Origin: Novosphingobium sp. B1
GTDB lineage: Bacteria; Pseudomonadota; Alphaproteobacteria; Sphingomonadales; Sphingomonadaceae
Assembly: GCF_900176395.1 (NCBI RefSeq)
Contig: NZ_FWXL01000006.1
Location: forward strand, 1 to 64,000
Length of the DNA: 64,000 nucleotides
Direction of reading: 5' to 3'
This document shows, piece after piece, positions 32,792 through 41,352 of this stretch. Each line of letters starts with the position of its first letter. Within the stretch, counting starts at the first letter, position 1. Under the pieces are notes generated by a model. That model ran no database searches. It was not told where the DNA came from and worked only from the letters and a program-made list of their open reading frames with translations. A program made the position numbers and the translations under genes.

Positions 32792-33133
32792 ATGAAGGCG
32801 ACGATCTGGCACAACCCCAACTGCGGCACCTCGCGCAACACGCTGGCAATGCTTGAGGAAGCAGGCGCTGAGGTGACGGTGATCGAATACCTCAAGACCC
32901 CGCCCAGTGCCGAAAAGCTCGCCCAACTCCACCGCGACGCAGGGATCAACCCGCAGCAGGGCCTGCGCCTGCGCGGCACTGACGCCGAAGAACGTGGCCT
33001 CCCCTCAGCCGACGACGCCACCGTCCTCGCCGCCATGGCCGCCGAACCCAAGCTGATCGAACGCCCGCTGGTGGAGACGGACAAGGGCGCCCGCCTGTGC
33101 CGCCCGAAGGAAAAGGTGCTGGAGATCTTGTAA
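32792..33133 (+). CDS. arsC: Arsenate reductase (glutaredoxin-dependent ArsC)
   Basis: 113 residues, ATG 32792 after GGAGG. The N-terminus has the active-site Cys in WHNPNCGTSRNTL. The middle carries the conserved family stretches GLRLRG and ERPLVET, and the C-terminal part is normal. The enzyme reduces arsenate to arsenite with glutathione and glutaredoxin. No arsR, arsB or acr3 gene is adjacent, so arsenite export would be encoded elsewhere. It is divergent from the siderophore receptor, with the palindromes at 32617-32694 between. Confidence 0.9.
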   Translation: MKATIWHNPNCGTSRNTLAMLEEAGAEVTVIEYLKTPPSAEKLAQLHRDAGINPQQGLRLRGTDAEERGLPSADDATVLAAMAAEPKLIERPLVETDKGARLCRPKEKVLEIL

Positions 33134-33231
33134 GTGCCGCGGGAAGGCAGCGCTTATAAAGGTACGCAGGCTAGCCGATAATATGCTTAGGACTTGGCGA
33201 ATGCGCGACAAGACTTCGATCAGGGCGAGCA

Positions 33232-33753
33232 GTGTCTGAAGACATCATCATACGCCCGTTGGCGCGGTGTGACTTGCCAGCCGCGCTAACAATCCAGTCA
33301 GAGGTCTATCCATCCTTTCTTGTCGAACCTCCCGACGCATTCGCGAGCCGGCTCGGCGTCTCCCCGCAATTCTGCCTGGCCGCAGTCCTTGATGGGGAAC
33401 TGGCAGGCTATCTGCTCGCTCATGGGTGGCCACGGCAGAGTCCACCGCCCGTTGGCGCGATTCTGTCGCCTTCCGCACGGAACGAAGTCCTGCTTATTCA
33501 TGATCTTGCAGTCGGGGCCAACGGACGCGGTTTAGATCTGGGACGACGGTTGGTAAACCGTGCCTTCGAATTGGCTGCGCAGCAGAAACTGGATCGCGCA
33601 GAATTGATCGCGGTGGAAGGTGCAGCGGCCTATTGGCGGTCGTTGGGTTTCGCTGCAGCAGAAATCTCAGCGGAGCTTGAAGCAAAGGTTGCGGCCTATG
33701 GATCGCAGGCATGCTGGATGACGCAAACCATCCCTTCGCCTGCCATCGATTAA
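33232..33753 (+). CDS. GNAT family N-acetyltransferase
   Basis: 173 residues from GTG 33232. The GNAT fold is visible in the N-terminal IIIRPLARCDLPAALTIQ, LAAVLDGELAGYLLAH and LLIHDLAVGANGRGLDLGRRLV, the acetyl-CoA loop in a slightly altered NGRGLDLG form. AAAYWRSLGF is near the end. The acceptor is unknown. It is single, with a weak ribosome site. Confidence 0.85.
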   Translation: MSEDIIIRPLARCDLPAALTIQSEVYPSFLVEPPDAFASRLGVSPQFCLAAVLDGELAGYLLAHGWPRQSPPPVGAILSPSARNEVLLIHDLAVGANGRGLDLGRRLVNRAFELAAQQKLDRAELIAVEGAAAYWRSLGFAAAEISAELEAKVAAYGSQACWMTQTIPSPAID

Positions 33754-33771
33754 CTGGTCGCCGGGTCTTCT

Positions 33772-33924
33772 TCAGAAGAACAGAAAAGGCTTGCCCGCCA
33801 TGATCAGCGCGGCGGCGCAGCCAAGGACGATCGCCTTGCGCGCCAGTTCAACCGCCGAAAAGTCGGCGAGAGGCGCATGGATGAGGGCGATGGTGCGGGC
33901 CATGTCCGTGTCATGCGCCCTCAT
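33772..33924 (-). CDS. Possible small hydrophobic protein (50 aa)
   Basis: ATG 33924 starts a 50-residue frame: a polar N-terminus (MRAHDTDMARTIALIH) followed by a hydrophobic stretch (KAIVLGCAAALIMAGKPFLFF) that could be one transmembrane helix. It lies between a GNAT gene and the M14 peptidase gene, on the strand of the latter and just downstream of it. The ribosome site is weak. It could be real or chance. Confidence 0.4.
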   Translation of the reverse strand: MRAHDTDMARTIALIHAPLADFSAVELARKAIVLGCAAALIMAGKPFLFF

Positions 33925-33946
33925 CTCTTAACTTTGCGTAAAGGGC

Positions 33947-35077
33947 TTAGCCCTCCAGCCACTCCAGCAGCGACGCCAGGCAATCGCGCGCCAGTAGCTT
34001 CGAGCGTTCCGGGCTCCAGCCCTGTTCCTTGCAGGGCAGGTCGTCATTGTCCTTGAACGGCATTTCCAGCGTCATCGCCACGCAGCCGAAGCGGTGGGCG
34101 ACCTGGTTGGTGCTCATCGTCAAATTCGCGCGACCGGGAGCAGCGATGGGATAGCCGCGCCGCGTCTGGAAATCAGGGGTGCGGCGTTCGAGGATGCGGC
34201 GGTAGCGTTCGTAAGCGGCGCCAAGCTCGTCCGTCCACGAAGGGATGCCTTCGAACCCTGCCAGAAACACGTGCGGGATCGCCTCGTCGCCGTGGACGTC
34301 CATGGCAAAGTCCACGCCGCTTGCGTCCATGGCATTGCGGATCGCCAGCACTTCGGGCGAACGCTCCGGCGTCGGCTCGTGCCATTCGCGGTTGAGGTTC
34401 ACGCCCACGACGTTGGTCCGCAGATGCCCCCGGCACGATCCGTCCGGGTTGGCATTGGGCACCACGTGAAAACGGCACAACTGGCGCAAGCGGCGGCCAT
34501 GCGGGTCAGCCGGGTCGGTCAGCAGTTCGAGCGCGCCTTCGATCCACCATTCGGCCATCGATTCGCCGGGATGCTGGCGGGCATAGAGCCACACCTGACG
34601 CTGACCTTCGCCAATCTCGAGGCAATCTATCGGCTGGCCCTCGATGCTGGTGCCCAGGTTGCGGTAGGTCACGCCGGGCAACGCCGCTGTCTGCGCCACC
34701 AGATCGTGATGCCGTTCCATCGAATAGGGCGCGAAATAGGCGAACCAGCAGGTGCCGGCCTCTGGCGTGTGGCGGATCGTCAGCGTACCGCCGTCCTCGC
34801 CCGGGTCGTAGCTGGTCTCGGTGCGGCCCCAGTATTCACGGTCTTCCGAAAACGCCGCGCGGTATCCCGGCCATCCGCCCGGATAAGCGGAATTGCCAAG
34901 GCCGGTGATCCTCAATTCCAGCTCACGCCCATCGGCCCCGTCGACGCGAAAGTGAAACCACTGGAAGAAGTCGGAGTCGCGGTCCTTTCGGATCGCCAGC
35001 CTTGCACTTGCGCCCTGAACCTCGAGCACTTCGATGTTGCCGGAATCGAACGCGGCATTGATGCGGATGTCTGTCAT
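33947..35077 (-). CDS. M14 family zinc carboxypeptidase (cytosolic carboxypeptidase-like)
   Basis: 376 residues. An N-terminal beta domain ([15 protein letters not shown]... [11 protein letters not shown]) is the AGTPBP/Nna1-type pre-domain. The M14 catalytic domain has zinc ligands in RQHPGES (His, Glu) and [13 protein letters not shown] (His), substrate-binding NxNPDG and NLNREW, and the catalytic Glu in MTLEMPFKD. There is no signal peptide, so it is cytoplasmic. Bacterial members of this group may trim C-terminal residues of proteins or peptides; the target is unknown. The start overlaps the previous gene's stop by 4 bp. Confidence 0.9.
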   Translation of the reverse strand: MTDIRINAAFDSGNIEVLEVQGASARLAIRKDRDSDFFQWFHFRVDGADGRELELRITGLGNSAYPGGWPGYRAAFSEDREYWGRTETSYDPGEDGGTLTIRHTPEAGTCWFAYFAPYSMERHHDLVAQTAALPGVTYRNLGTSIEGQPIDCLEIGEGQRQVWLYARQHPGESMAEWWIEGALELLTDPADPHGRRLRQLCRFHVVPNANPDGSCRGHLRTNVVGVNLNREWHEPTPERSPEVLAIRNAMDASGVDFAMDVHGDEAIPHVFLAGFEGIPSWTDELGAAYERYRRILERRTPDFQTRRGYPIAAPGRANLTMSTNQVAHRFGCVAMTLEMPFKDNDDLPCKEQGWSPERSKLLARDCLASLLEWLEG

Positions 35078-35667
35078 TTAAGGGTAATAGTCTCACCGGA
35101 CGTGCCGGGGAAGCCAGAGAAGAGCGCATGGGCCAGCCGTGGCGCGGCAACCGCCGGTGCTGCCTCTTTTGCCTTGGCATTTTCGCGCGTTTCGGCGCGA
35201 CCTTCCCACAGAGCCTCGCCAGTCCGGCGATCACGAATGCGAACCGAAAGCCGCGTTGCCACCTGGTCCTTTGGCCCGCCGCCAAGATTGAACCCAAGGC
35301 CCAGCCCGACGCCGCCGCCATAGCTGCCGGTCGATCCGCCAACGCCCACGCTCACGGGGCCACGCTGGCGTTCGCGCTTCAGCACCTGCCGTTCAACCAT
35401 GACCTCGGCAATCGCATCTGCCGCGCCGGGCGTCGCACTGCCGAAGCCGCTGGCAAAAAGTTCGCGTTGCACGGCGTCCAGCCAGACCCGGTGTTCGAGG
35501 CTCGCCGGATCTGAGCCAGGCGCGGCCTCCACGATCACTGCCGCACCCTTGAGCCGGGGCAGCGTCTGCGCGGTGTGAAAGCGGGTGACGTCTACCGCTG
35601 CGGGCTTGGCCAGCACCGGCGCGGCGAATGCCATGCTCAGGGCAACCATCGGGGCAATGCGCTTCAT
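35074..35667 (-). CDS. Secreted protein, paralogue of the upstream gene (DUF4136-like)
   Basis: 197 residues from ATG 35667: a signal peptide ([20 protein letters not shown]) and a mature domain with a glycine-rich insert ([20 protein letters not shown]). The segment [26 protein letters not shown] matches one in the adjacent upstream protein, so the two are tandem paralogues. The fold looks like the DUF4136-type periplasmic/lipoprotein domain, but there is no lipobox. It is coupled to the M14 gene by a 4-bp overlap. Confidence 0.75.
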   Translation of the reverse strand: MKRIAPMVALSMAFAAPVLAKPAAVDVTRFHTAQTLPRLKGAAVIVEAAPGSDPASLEHRVWLDAVQRELFASGFGSATPGAADAIAEVMVERQVLKRERQRGPVSVGVGGSTGSYGGGVGLGLGFNLGGGPKDQVATRLSVRIRDRRTGEALWEGRAETRENAKAKEAAPAVAAPRLAHALFSGFPGTSGETITLK

Positions 35668-35744
35668 CGTTCTGCTTCCTTGATCCATCAGTGCAAGGTG
35701 GGGCGGGCGAAGCGATGCCGCAATGCCAATTGGCATAGCTGAAG

Positions 35745-36401
35745 TCAGCTCGCCGGGACCACCTGCGCGTCGGCAAACCTGTCGAACAGCGCAGAGGCCA
35801 GCCGTGCTGCGACCGCGCCGTTGTTCAGGCCATCGTCGTCTTCTCGGGTCTGTGCCTCGGCATGGCCTTCCCACAGCACACGGTCGGTTGCCTTGTCGCG
35901 GATGCGCACATCCATGCGGGTGGCGACAATCGCCTTCTTCGGCTTCGAGAGATCGACGTTCAGCGCCATTGCGGTGTAATTGCCGCGATTGGAAACGCCC
36001 ACCTCCATCGCCCCTGACACCGGCTTGCGCTTGGCCTCTTCGGGTACGACCTGCTCATGGCGAACGGCGATCTGGGCCACCTGGCCGCCGTCGGCGCCAC
36101 TGACTGCCGTCTGGTATCCCAGCTTTGCGAGCTGGTCGACCACGGCCGCCTCATAGACCGGCAGCTTCCATTCTGCTTCCGACCCTTCGGCTGCCGCGAC
36201 CGTGATCGGCCCCTTGCCAAGCAGCGCGGCCGCGTCGGGCGCCTGAAAAGCCTCGACCTGGACCTTGCGCGAAGGTTCGGCGCTTTGCCGCCCAATCCGC
36301 TGGTCCATTGGCCTGTCCCATCGTCCGCCGACCGGCTGGCTAAGCGCAGGCGCGCTCGCAACGATGAAAATTACGGCGGACGAGATCAGTTTGGCTTGCA
36401 T
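35745..36401 (-). CDS. Secreted protein, first of two tandem paralogues
   Basis: 218 residues. A signal peptide (MQAKLISSAVIFIVASAPALS) is followed by a polar region and the module YTAMALNVDLSKPKKAIVATRMDVRIRD...RVLWEGHAEAQTRE, which is shared with the next gene. The N-terminal halves have diverged. Domain features fit DUF4136-like periplasmic proteins of unknown function. It heads a three-gene set ending in the M14 carboxypeptidase. Confidence 0.75.
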   Translation of the reverse strand: MQAKLISSAVIFIVASAPALSQPVGGRWDRPMDQRIGRQSAEPSRKVQVEAFQAPDAAALLGKGPITVAAAEGSEAEWKLPVYEAAVVDQLAKLGYQTAVSGADGGQVAQIAVRHEQVVPEEAKRKPVSGAMEVGVSNRGNYTAMALNVDLSKPKKAIVATRMDVRIRDKATDRVLWEGHAEAQTREDDDGLNNGAVAARLASALFDRFADAQVVPAS

Positions 36402-36519
36402 TCGTAATTTTCCCGTAGAGGGTGAGGGGCGGCCCGGCCGGGCGTCTACGACGCTCGCGCTGTCGCAACCATGAACGCATCAGGGAGCCAAACCCTGCGC
36501 AGCCCGGAGCGAATTGCCC

Positions 36520-37521
36520 ATGACCAAGATTCCAGTCCTCGTCACCGGTGGTGCGGGCTACATTGGCAGCCACGCCGTACTGGCCTTGCAGGACGCGGGC
36601 TATCCGGTCGCGGTGATAGACAACCTCGTCACCGGCTTTCGCTTTGCCGTGCCTGAAGGCGTGCCGTTCTATCAGGGAGATATCGAGGACGCCGCTTTGC
36701 TGAAGCGCATCTTTGCCGAGCAGGGAACGCGCGCCGTCGTGCATTTTGCAGGGTCCGTCGTTGTTCCCGAATCCGTCTCAAACCCTTTGAAGTACTATCA
36801 CAATAACACTGCCAAGAGCCGCAGTCTTATTGCCGCCGTGGTCGAGGCGGGCATCGGGCACATAATCTTCTCCTCAACCGCCGCTACCTACGGCACACCC
36901 GAAGTCTCGCCCGTCACCGAAGATACGCCCCAACGTCCGATCAACCCCTATGGCATGTCAAAGCTGATGACCGAGGCAATGCTGGCCGACGTCGCCGCGG
37001 CGCATCCGCTCAACTACTGTGCGCTACGCTACTTCAACGTGGCCGGGGCCGATCCTCAGGGCCGAACCGGACAGTCGACCGCTGGGGCGACGCACCTGAT
37101 TAAGGTCGCCGTTGAAGCCGCCTTGGGCAAGCGCGCATCGGTGGGCGTTTTCGGCACAGATTTTGATACGCCGGACGGGACCGGTGTTCGCGACTACATC
37201 CACGTGTCGGATCTGGCCGTTGCTCACGTTCATGCGCTGGGAGCGCTGGTCGCCAATTCGCAGCAATCGCTACAATTGAACTGTGGTTACGGGCGAGGTT
37301 ATTCGGTGCTGGAAGTCCTGGATGCCATCGACCGCGTCACCAACCGCCGCGTGGTGCGCGAACTGCAAGGCAGGCGCGCCGGCGACCCCGCCGCGCTGGT
37401 CGCCGATACCAGCCGAATCCGCGCTACCCTGCCTTGGGTGCCCGCATATGCCGACCTCGATACCATCGTGGGCCACGCTCTTGCCTGGGAGCGGCGCCTC
37501 AGCGACACGAACAATCAGTAG
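36520..37521 (+). CDS. galE: UDP-glucose 4-epimerase
   Basis: 333 residues, extended SDR fold. The NAD motif GGAGYIGSH lies at about residues 10-18, IDNLVTG follows, the active-site Ser/Thr is in FSSTAATYG, and the YGMSK catalytic Tyr and Lys are present. GVRDYIHVSDLA and the end VRELQGRRAGDPAALVADTSR are typical of GalE. It interconverts UDP-glucose and UDP-galactose, feeding surface polysaccharide. ATG 36520 is chosen over TTG 36514. Its last bases overlap the 3' end of the next gene on the other strand. GalE is intact although a polysaccharide locus at 12-15 kb has decayed. Confidence 0.93.
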   Translation: MTKIPVLVTGGAGYIGSHAVLALQDAGYPVAVIDNLVTGFRFAVPEGVPFYQGDIEDAALLKRIFAEQGTRAVVHFAGSVVVPESVSNPLKYYHNNTAKSRSLIAAVVEAGIGHIIFSSTAATYGTPEVSPVTEDTPQRPINPYGMSKLMTEAMLADVAAAHPLNYCALRYFNVAGADPQGRTGQSTAGATHLIKVAVEAALGKRASVGVFGTDFDTPDGTGVRDYIHVSDLAVAHVHALGALVANSQQSLQLNCGYGRGYSVLEVLDAIDRVTNRRVVRELQGRRAGDPAALVADTSRIRATLPWVPAYADLDTIVGHALAWERRLSDTNNQ

Positions 37522-38270
37522 AGCGCCTTGCTGCCATAAGCCTGCCGCCATGCCGCCTGGCTCGTGAACGATCCGTCGGGCTGACGGAGAAGGTCGCACT
37601 GCTGTGCGGTCGTCGCGCCGATCTTCTCCCAGTTGTCCATGCGGTCAGTGCCGAAATTGAAGCATAGGAAAACCGCACGCTCATCAAGTTGCCCGACCGC
37701 GGTGGAATGCAGGAACTTTGGCCCGAACACGAGACCCTTGCCGATCTCGTAGTCGTGCTGTCGCGTCTCACCCCGAATTGTATTGTAGGTCATGCCCAAC
37801 TGACTACCGTTAGCGGTCAGGGGAGCCATCAGCGTGAAGGCCTGGTTATCTTCTGTCACCCAGTCGCAATGCATGTCCAGTGCTTCGCACCGGCTGCGTG
37901 TGACGAAAAAGCCCGCGTACAATGTTACCTTCCGGTCGTGCGGTACAAACGGCGCGACTGTTTCAGCCAGGCCGATCCGGTCATACAAGCCTTCGAACCA
38001 GGCGAAGGCATTCTCGTCGGCGTGGCTGAGCCAGCAAATGTCGCTACGCCAATGGGGCGGCCGCACGTTGGCGAGTTGCACGCCGTTGGACAGCGCATAA
38101 CGACCGCCCTGCGAATCCATCGCCTTCGTTTCCTCGGCAATCGGCGCAAGTTCAGCCACCAAGGCAGGATCGATGTCGATCGCGAAGGCATTTGGAGCCA
38201 TCAGCGCCGGATTGAGGAAAGTCGAACCATCCCGGGTGCGCAGAAGTCCTGCAAAAGTCATGTCGCCCAT
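37515..38270 (-). CDS. Probable 2-oxoglutarate/Fe(II)-dependent oxygenase
   Basis: 251 residues. The candidate iron facial triad is HxD in ALDMHCDWVTEDNQAF (about residues 133-135) and a distal His in FGPKFLHSTAVGQLDERAVFLCFNFG, where the following Arg could bind 2-oxoglutarate. The fold otherwise looks like the jelly-roll of this family. There is no signal peptide or transmembrane segment. No biosynthetic cluster surrounds it, so the substrate is unknown. The family call rests on these motifs and is moderate. Confidence 0.6.
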   Translation of the reverse strand: MGDMTFAGLLRTRDGSTFLNPALMAPNAFAIDIDPALVAELAPIAEETKAMDSQGGRYALSNGVQLANVRPPHWRSDICWLSHADENAFAWFEGLYDRIGLAETVAPFVPHDRKVTLYAGFFVTRSRCEALDMHCDWVTEDNQAFTLMAPLTANGSQLGMTYNTIRGETRQHDYEIGKGLVFGPKFLHSTAVGQLDERAVFLCFNFGTDRMDNWEKIGATTAQQCDLLRQPDGSFTSQAAWRQAYGSKALY

Positions 38271-38407
38271 GCCCCGAAAGTTGGCACAGGACTTCTCGTC
38301 TTGGCAAGGGCTGCTACTACTTTCGTGAACGCCAGTCGCGTTCCAAAGAGCGAGCGCGCACGCTGGCGCGAAACCTGCGAATTCCTCGCCAAGACCAGCG
38401 TTCGGGG

Positions 38408-38436
38408 TTGACTCACTGCAGACCCCCCACTAACGG
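38408..38436 (+). promoter_or_regulatory. Possible rpmJ promoter
   Basis: TTGACT at 38408-38413 is a good -35. Seventeen bases later TAACGG (38431-38436) is a weak -10. It is 49 bp upstream of the rpmJ start. Confidence 0.4.
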
Positions 38437-38484
38437 CGTCGCTTCAGTTTTCAGCCCGGTCAGCTTCGGGCAAAGGGATTCGAC

Positions 38485-38610
38485 ATGAAGATTCGCAACA
38501 GCCTGAAGTCGCTCAAGGATCGCCACCGGGACAACCGCGTGATCCGTCGCCGTGGTCGCGTCTACGTGATCAACAAGACGCAGAAGCGCTTCAAGGCCCG
38601 CCAGGGCTGA
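38485..38610 (+). CDS. rpmJ: 50S ribosomal protein L36
   Basis: 41 residues, [16 protein letters not shown], then [20 protein letters not shown]. This is the zinc-less (C-minus) L36 form: the zinc-ribbon cysteines are absent. L36 binds 23S rRNA in the large subunit. AAAGGGA is a good ribosome site 8 nt upstream of ATG 38485. It is monocistronic, followed by a terminator at 38682. Confidence 0.97.
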   Translation: MKIRNSLKSLKDRHRDNRVIRRRGRVYVINKTQKRFKARQG

Positions 38611-38681
38611 TCAACAGTTTCGGTGCAGGTCCGCGACGGCGGGCCTGCATCGGAAACGGCAGATTGCTTCGGCAGTCAGGT

Positions 38682-38705
38682 AACCCCCGCCCTTGCGCGG
38701 GGGTT
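38682..38705 (+). terminator. Hairpin terminator after rpmJ
   Basis: AACCCCCGC and GCGGGGGTT form a 9-bp stem, followed by TCTGTCGTTT. It lies 72 nt after the rpmJ stop. Confidence 0.65.
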
Positions 38706-38818
38706 CTGTCGTTTCGGATTGGTGCGGCAGGTTGATGGCATCCGCCCTCACTCTGCCGAGGTGTCGCTGACGCGATAGCCGCACAGCCCATTTCACAAAT
38801 GTCAGGTCGGAGCGCCCC

Positions 38819-39427
38819 GTGAAAGTCGATTGCGTCGTCTGGGATATCGGGCGGGTACTCGTCGAATTCGATCTTGCGCGGATCTATCGCGACACCATCC
38901 CCGACGATGTGGAGCGTCAGCGGTTCGTAGCGGAAGTCGTGACCGAGGCGTGGCACTCCCAGCATGATGCTGGCGCATCCTTTGAAGAGATGGTCGCTGC
39001 GCGCACCGCGCAATACCCAATGTATGCCGACCGGATCGCCCGTTATGCGAGCCACTGGCTGGACAGCCTGCCCGGACCCGTCGCCGGGACGCACGAACTG
39101 GTGGCGCGGTTGTCCGCCCGAAATGTGCCTCAATATGCCATCACGAACTTCGGCGTGGACGCCTGGCGCCTGTTCCGACCGACGTTCCCCGTGCTCAACA
39201 CCTTCGAGGACATCGTTGTCTCGGGCATCGAACGCCTGATAAAGCCCGACCCTGCGATCTTCCACCTTGCAGCTTCACGCTTCGGGCGCGATCCGCAAAC
39301 CATGCTCTTCATTGACGACAATGCCGACAACATCGCTGCAGCGGCCACGCTTGGTTGGCACGTTCATCATTTTACCGGCGATGCCGCGGCGCTAGAGCGC
39401 GAGCTCGTGGCCCTCGGACTGCTCTAA
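38819..39427 (+). CDS. HAD-superfamily hydrolase (YihX-like)
   Basis: 202 residues from GTG 38819. Motif I is CVVWDIGRVLVEFD, with the nucleophile Asp and Gly in place of the second Asp, as in the YihX/FIG subgroup. Motif II (AITNFG), motif III (IERLIKPDPAIF, Lys) and motif IV (MLFIDDNADNIAAA) are present, with an all-helical cap between I and II. Likely a small-molecule phosphatase. The ends of this gene and the next overlap by 4 bp, convergent. Confidence 0.88.
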   Translation: MKVDCVVWDIGRVLVEFDLARIYRDTIPDDVERQRFVAEVVTEAWHSQHDAGASFEEMVAARTAQYPMYADRIARYASHWLDSLPGPVAGTHELVARLSARNVPQYAITNFGVDAWRLFRPTFPVLNTFEDIVVSGIERLIKPDPAIFHLAASRFGRDPQTMLFIDDNADNIAAAATLGWHVHHFTGDAAALERELVALGLL

Positions 39428-39948
39428 GCGACCGGTGCCTGAAACGGGGCAGTGGCAACCAGATTTGCCAACTGCCTGCGTCGTCGTGGTGGCACATCGT
39501 TGCTGGTCGCGCGCAGTTCGTGAAGCCGCGCTTCTGCTCTGCGCAGGCCCTCGAGCACCTTTTCGTCCGGCAGTGCTCCGAGGCATTCGTAGTCCTCGAT
39601 GATGCTGCGCACGGCTTGTGTCGTGCGCTTCAGTGCACTTTGATAGGCCTCGCAGTTCAGTCCACGGTGCAGGGCGACTGCGGCCGCGCCGACGAAGCTG
39701 AACACCGAAACCAGATTGCCTTGTCCGTCGCTATCCAGAGCCAGCGACCCCGCCGCGACCGGGAATACGATGCTGATGATCTGCAGCGGCCAACTGCCGA
39801 TGCGGACCCATAACAGCCAGTTGCGCAAACTGCGGTCTTCGTGATCGAGTTGCGCAACCCGCGTTGCGGCAAAGTTGCGATAGCGGTCTATGTCGGCTGC
39901 CAATTCGATCCCCCCGGATTGCAAGACTGAGGATGTCGCAAGGGGCAT
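39424..39948 (-). CDS. Two-transmembrane protein with SLATT/DUF4231-like layout
   Basis: 174 residues. An N-terminal helix (RYRNFAATRVAQLDHEDRSLRNW) precedes two adjacent membrane segments (IGSWPLQIISIVFPVAAGSLAL and LVSVFSFVGAAAVALH), and a long cytoplasmic helical part follows (YQSALKRTTQAVRSIIEDYECL). This layout resembles SLATT/DUF4231 2TM proteins, which occur as stand-alone genes or as pore-like effectors. No nucleotidyltransferase partner is adjacent. It lies downstream of rplJ-rplL, behind their terminator. Confidence 0.6.
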   Translation of the reverse strand: MPLATSSVLQSGGIELAADIDRYRNFAATRVAQLDHEDRSLRNWLLWVRIGSWPLQIISIVFPVAAGSLALDSDGQGNLVSVFSFVGAAAVALHRGLNCEAYQSALKRTTQAVRSIIEDYECLGALPDEKVLEGLRRAEARLHELRATSNDVPPRRRRQLANLVATAPFQAPVA

Positions 39949-39961
39949 TCCTGCGCAAACA

Positions 39962-39991
39962 AAAAGGGCGACCCCAGCGGGCCGCCCTTTT
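39962..39991 (-). terminator. Terminator after rplL
   Basis: AAAAGGGCG (39962-39970) and CGCCCTTTT (39983-39991) form a stem with an extra inner CCC/GGG pair. On the minus strand it ends in a T-run (TTTTTG). It lies about 30 nt downstream of the rplL stop. Confidence 0.8.
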
Positions 39992-40020
39992 CCGTAACTT
40001 TCCGGAAAACCGGAAGAAGA

Positions 40021-40395
40021 TTACTTGATGTCGACGGTGCCGCCGGCTTCTTCGATCTTCTTCTTGATGTCTTCGGCTTCAGCCTTCGACACGCCTTCCT
40101 TGATCGCCTTCGGAGCGCCTTCGACCAGCGCCTTGGCTTCGGTCAGGCCGAGCGAGGTGATCGCACGGACTTCCTTGATGACCTGGATCTTCTTGCCACC
40201 GTCGCCGGTCAGGATGACGTCGAATTCGGTCTTCTCTTCAGCGGCTTCAGCAGCAGCGCCGGCAGGAGCAGCAGCGACAGCAACGGCAGCAGCGGCGGAA
40301 ACGCCCCATGCTTCTTCGAGAGCCTTTGCGAGGTCAGCGGCTTCGAGGACGGTCAGCTTCGAAAGTTCTTCAACGAGCTTGGCGATATCGGCCAT
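40021..40395 (-). CDS. rplL: 50S ribosomal protein L7/L12
   Basis: 124 residues. The N-terminal dimerisation helix is [25 protein letters not shown], the hinge is Ala-rich ([17 protein letters not shown]), and the C-terminal factor-binding domain has [51 protein letters not shown] with the conserved Lys/Gly. It forms the stalk that recruits GTPase factors. It lies 72 bp after rplJ in the same operon. Unusually, rpoB does not follow it but lies divergently. Confidence 0.98.
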   Translation of the reverse strand: MADIAKLVEELSKLTVLEAADLAKALEEAWGVSAAAAVAVAAAPAGAAAEAAEEKTEFDVILTGDGGKKIQVIKEVRAITSLGLTEAKALVEGAPKAIKEGVSKAEAEDIKKKIEEAGGTVDIK

Positions 40396-40467
40396 GGTAT
40401 TTCACTCCTGATCTTGTGGTGCCCGCACGCCCGAGTGGCGCGGCGAGCGTAAATCGAACAAACAGTC

Positions 40468-40980
40468 TTATGCGGCTTCCTTGGCGTAGGCGCCGAAGAC
40501 GCGCGCCAGCTTGGCTGCCGGAGCAGTCGTGAGCTGGGCAATCTTCGTTGCCGGTGCCTGGATGAGGCCGATAAGCGTGCCGCGCAGTTCGTCGAGGCTG
40601 GGCATGGAGGCGAGCGCCTTGACCCCGGCTTCGTTGAGAACCTGCGAACCCATTGCACCACCGACGATTTCGATCTTGTCGGTGGTCTTGGCGAACTCGA
40701 CTACTGCCTTGGCGGCAGCAACCGGATCGACAGAGGCGGCGATTGCGGTCGGACCGGTGAAGAAATCACCCAGACCTTCGTAATCGGTGCCTGCGACGGC
40801 AAGCTTGGCAAGACTGTTCTTCGCAACCTTGTAGGTCGCGCCCGCTTCGCGGATCTTCGTGCGCAGGGCGGTGGACTGGGCCACCGTCATGCCGAGGTTG
40901 CGGGTGATGACCACCGCGCCGGCCTCGCCGAAGACGCCGTTAAGGAAGGCGACCGAATCGGCTTTCTGCGAACGATCCAT
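40468..40980 (-). CDS. rplJ: 50S ribosomal protein L10
   Basis: 170 residues from ATG 40980 ([17 protein letters not shown]), behind AAGGAG. The family stretch [40 protein letters not shown] is clear. The C-terminal helix anchors L7/L12 dimers. L10 normally represses its own operon by binding the leader RNA. A long leader is available upstream. rplK-rplA are not adjacent in the window. Confidence 0.98.
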   Translation of the reverse strand: MDRSQKADSVAFLNGVFGEAGAVVITRNLGMTVAQSTALRTKIREAGATYKVAKNSLAKLAVAGTDYEGLGDFFTGPTAIAASVDPVAAAKAVVEFAKTTDKIEIVGGAMGSQVLNEAGVKALASMPSLDELRGTLIGLIQAPATKIAQLTTAPAAKLARVFGAYAKEAA

Positions 40981-41299
40981 GCCATACTCCTTCACATGTG
41001 ACTGAACCGGAAGACCCGGACAGTCGGCTACGTTTGTCGATGGCCCGAAGACCACCGGCGAGTCCGTGACAAGGGAAGGAGATGCGCCGTAAAGCGCGAG
41101 GGGCGCCACGATCCTTTCAGGAGCGAGCGGCCTTGAAACTCTTTTCCCCGTCTAGGCTGGAGATTAAGTACAGGCAGACCCTGCACGCCAACTGTCTCGG
41201 ACGGATGAGCGGCACAGCGATGAAGCCCTGCCGGTCGGGGCGGGCCTCTGACGGATTCGGGGGGCGAAGTCAAGTTTTCCTTGCGCCCAGCCCGCCAAA
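40981..41299. other. rplJ leader region
   Basis: About 320 bp with no gene. It should hold the rplJ promoter and an L10-binding leader. A minus-strand TTGACT at 41274-41269 could be a -35, but no good -10 follows at 17 bp. Leader structure cannot be confirmed by eye. Confidence 0.4.
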
Positions 41300-41327
41300 A
41301 CGGCCCCGCCGTGGTGGGCGGGGCCGT
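41300..41327 (-). terminator. Terminator after the TM-tail secretory protein gene
   Basis: ACGGCCCCGCC and GGCGGGGCCGT form an 11-bp perfect stem with a 6-nt loop. On the minus strand TTTTGG follows. It lies 26 nt past the stop at 41353. Confidence 0.8.
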
Positions 41328-41352
41328 CAGCGACGAACAGTATGTCGGGTGC

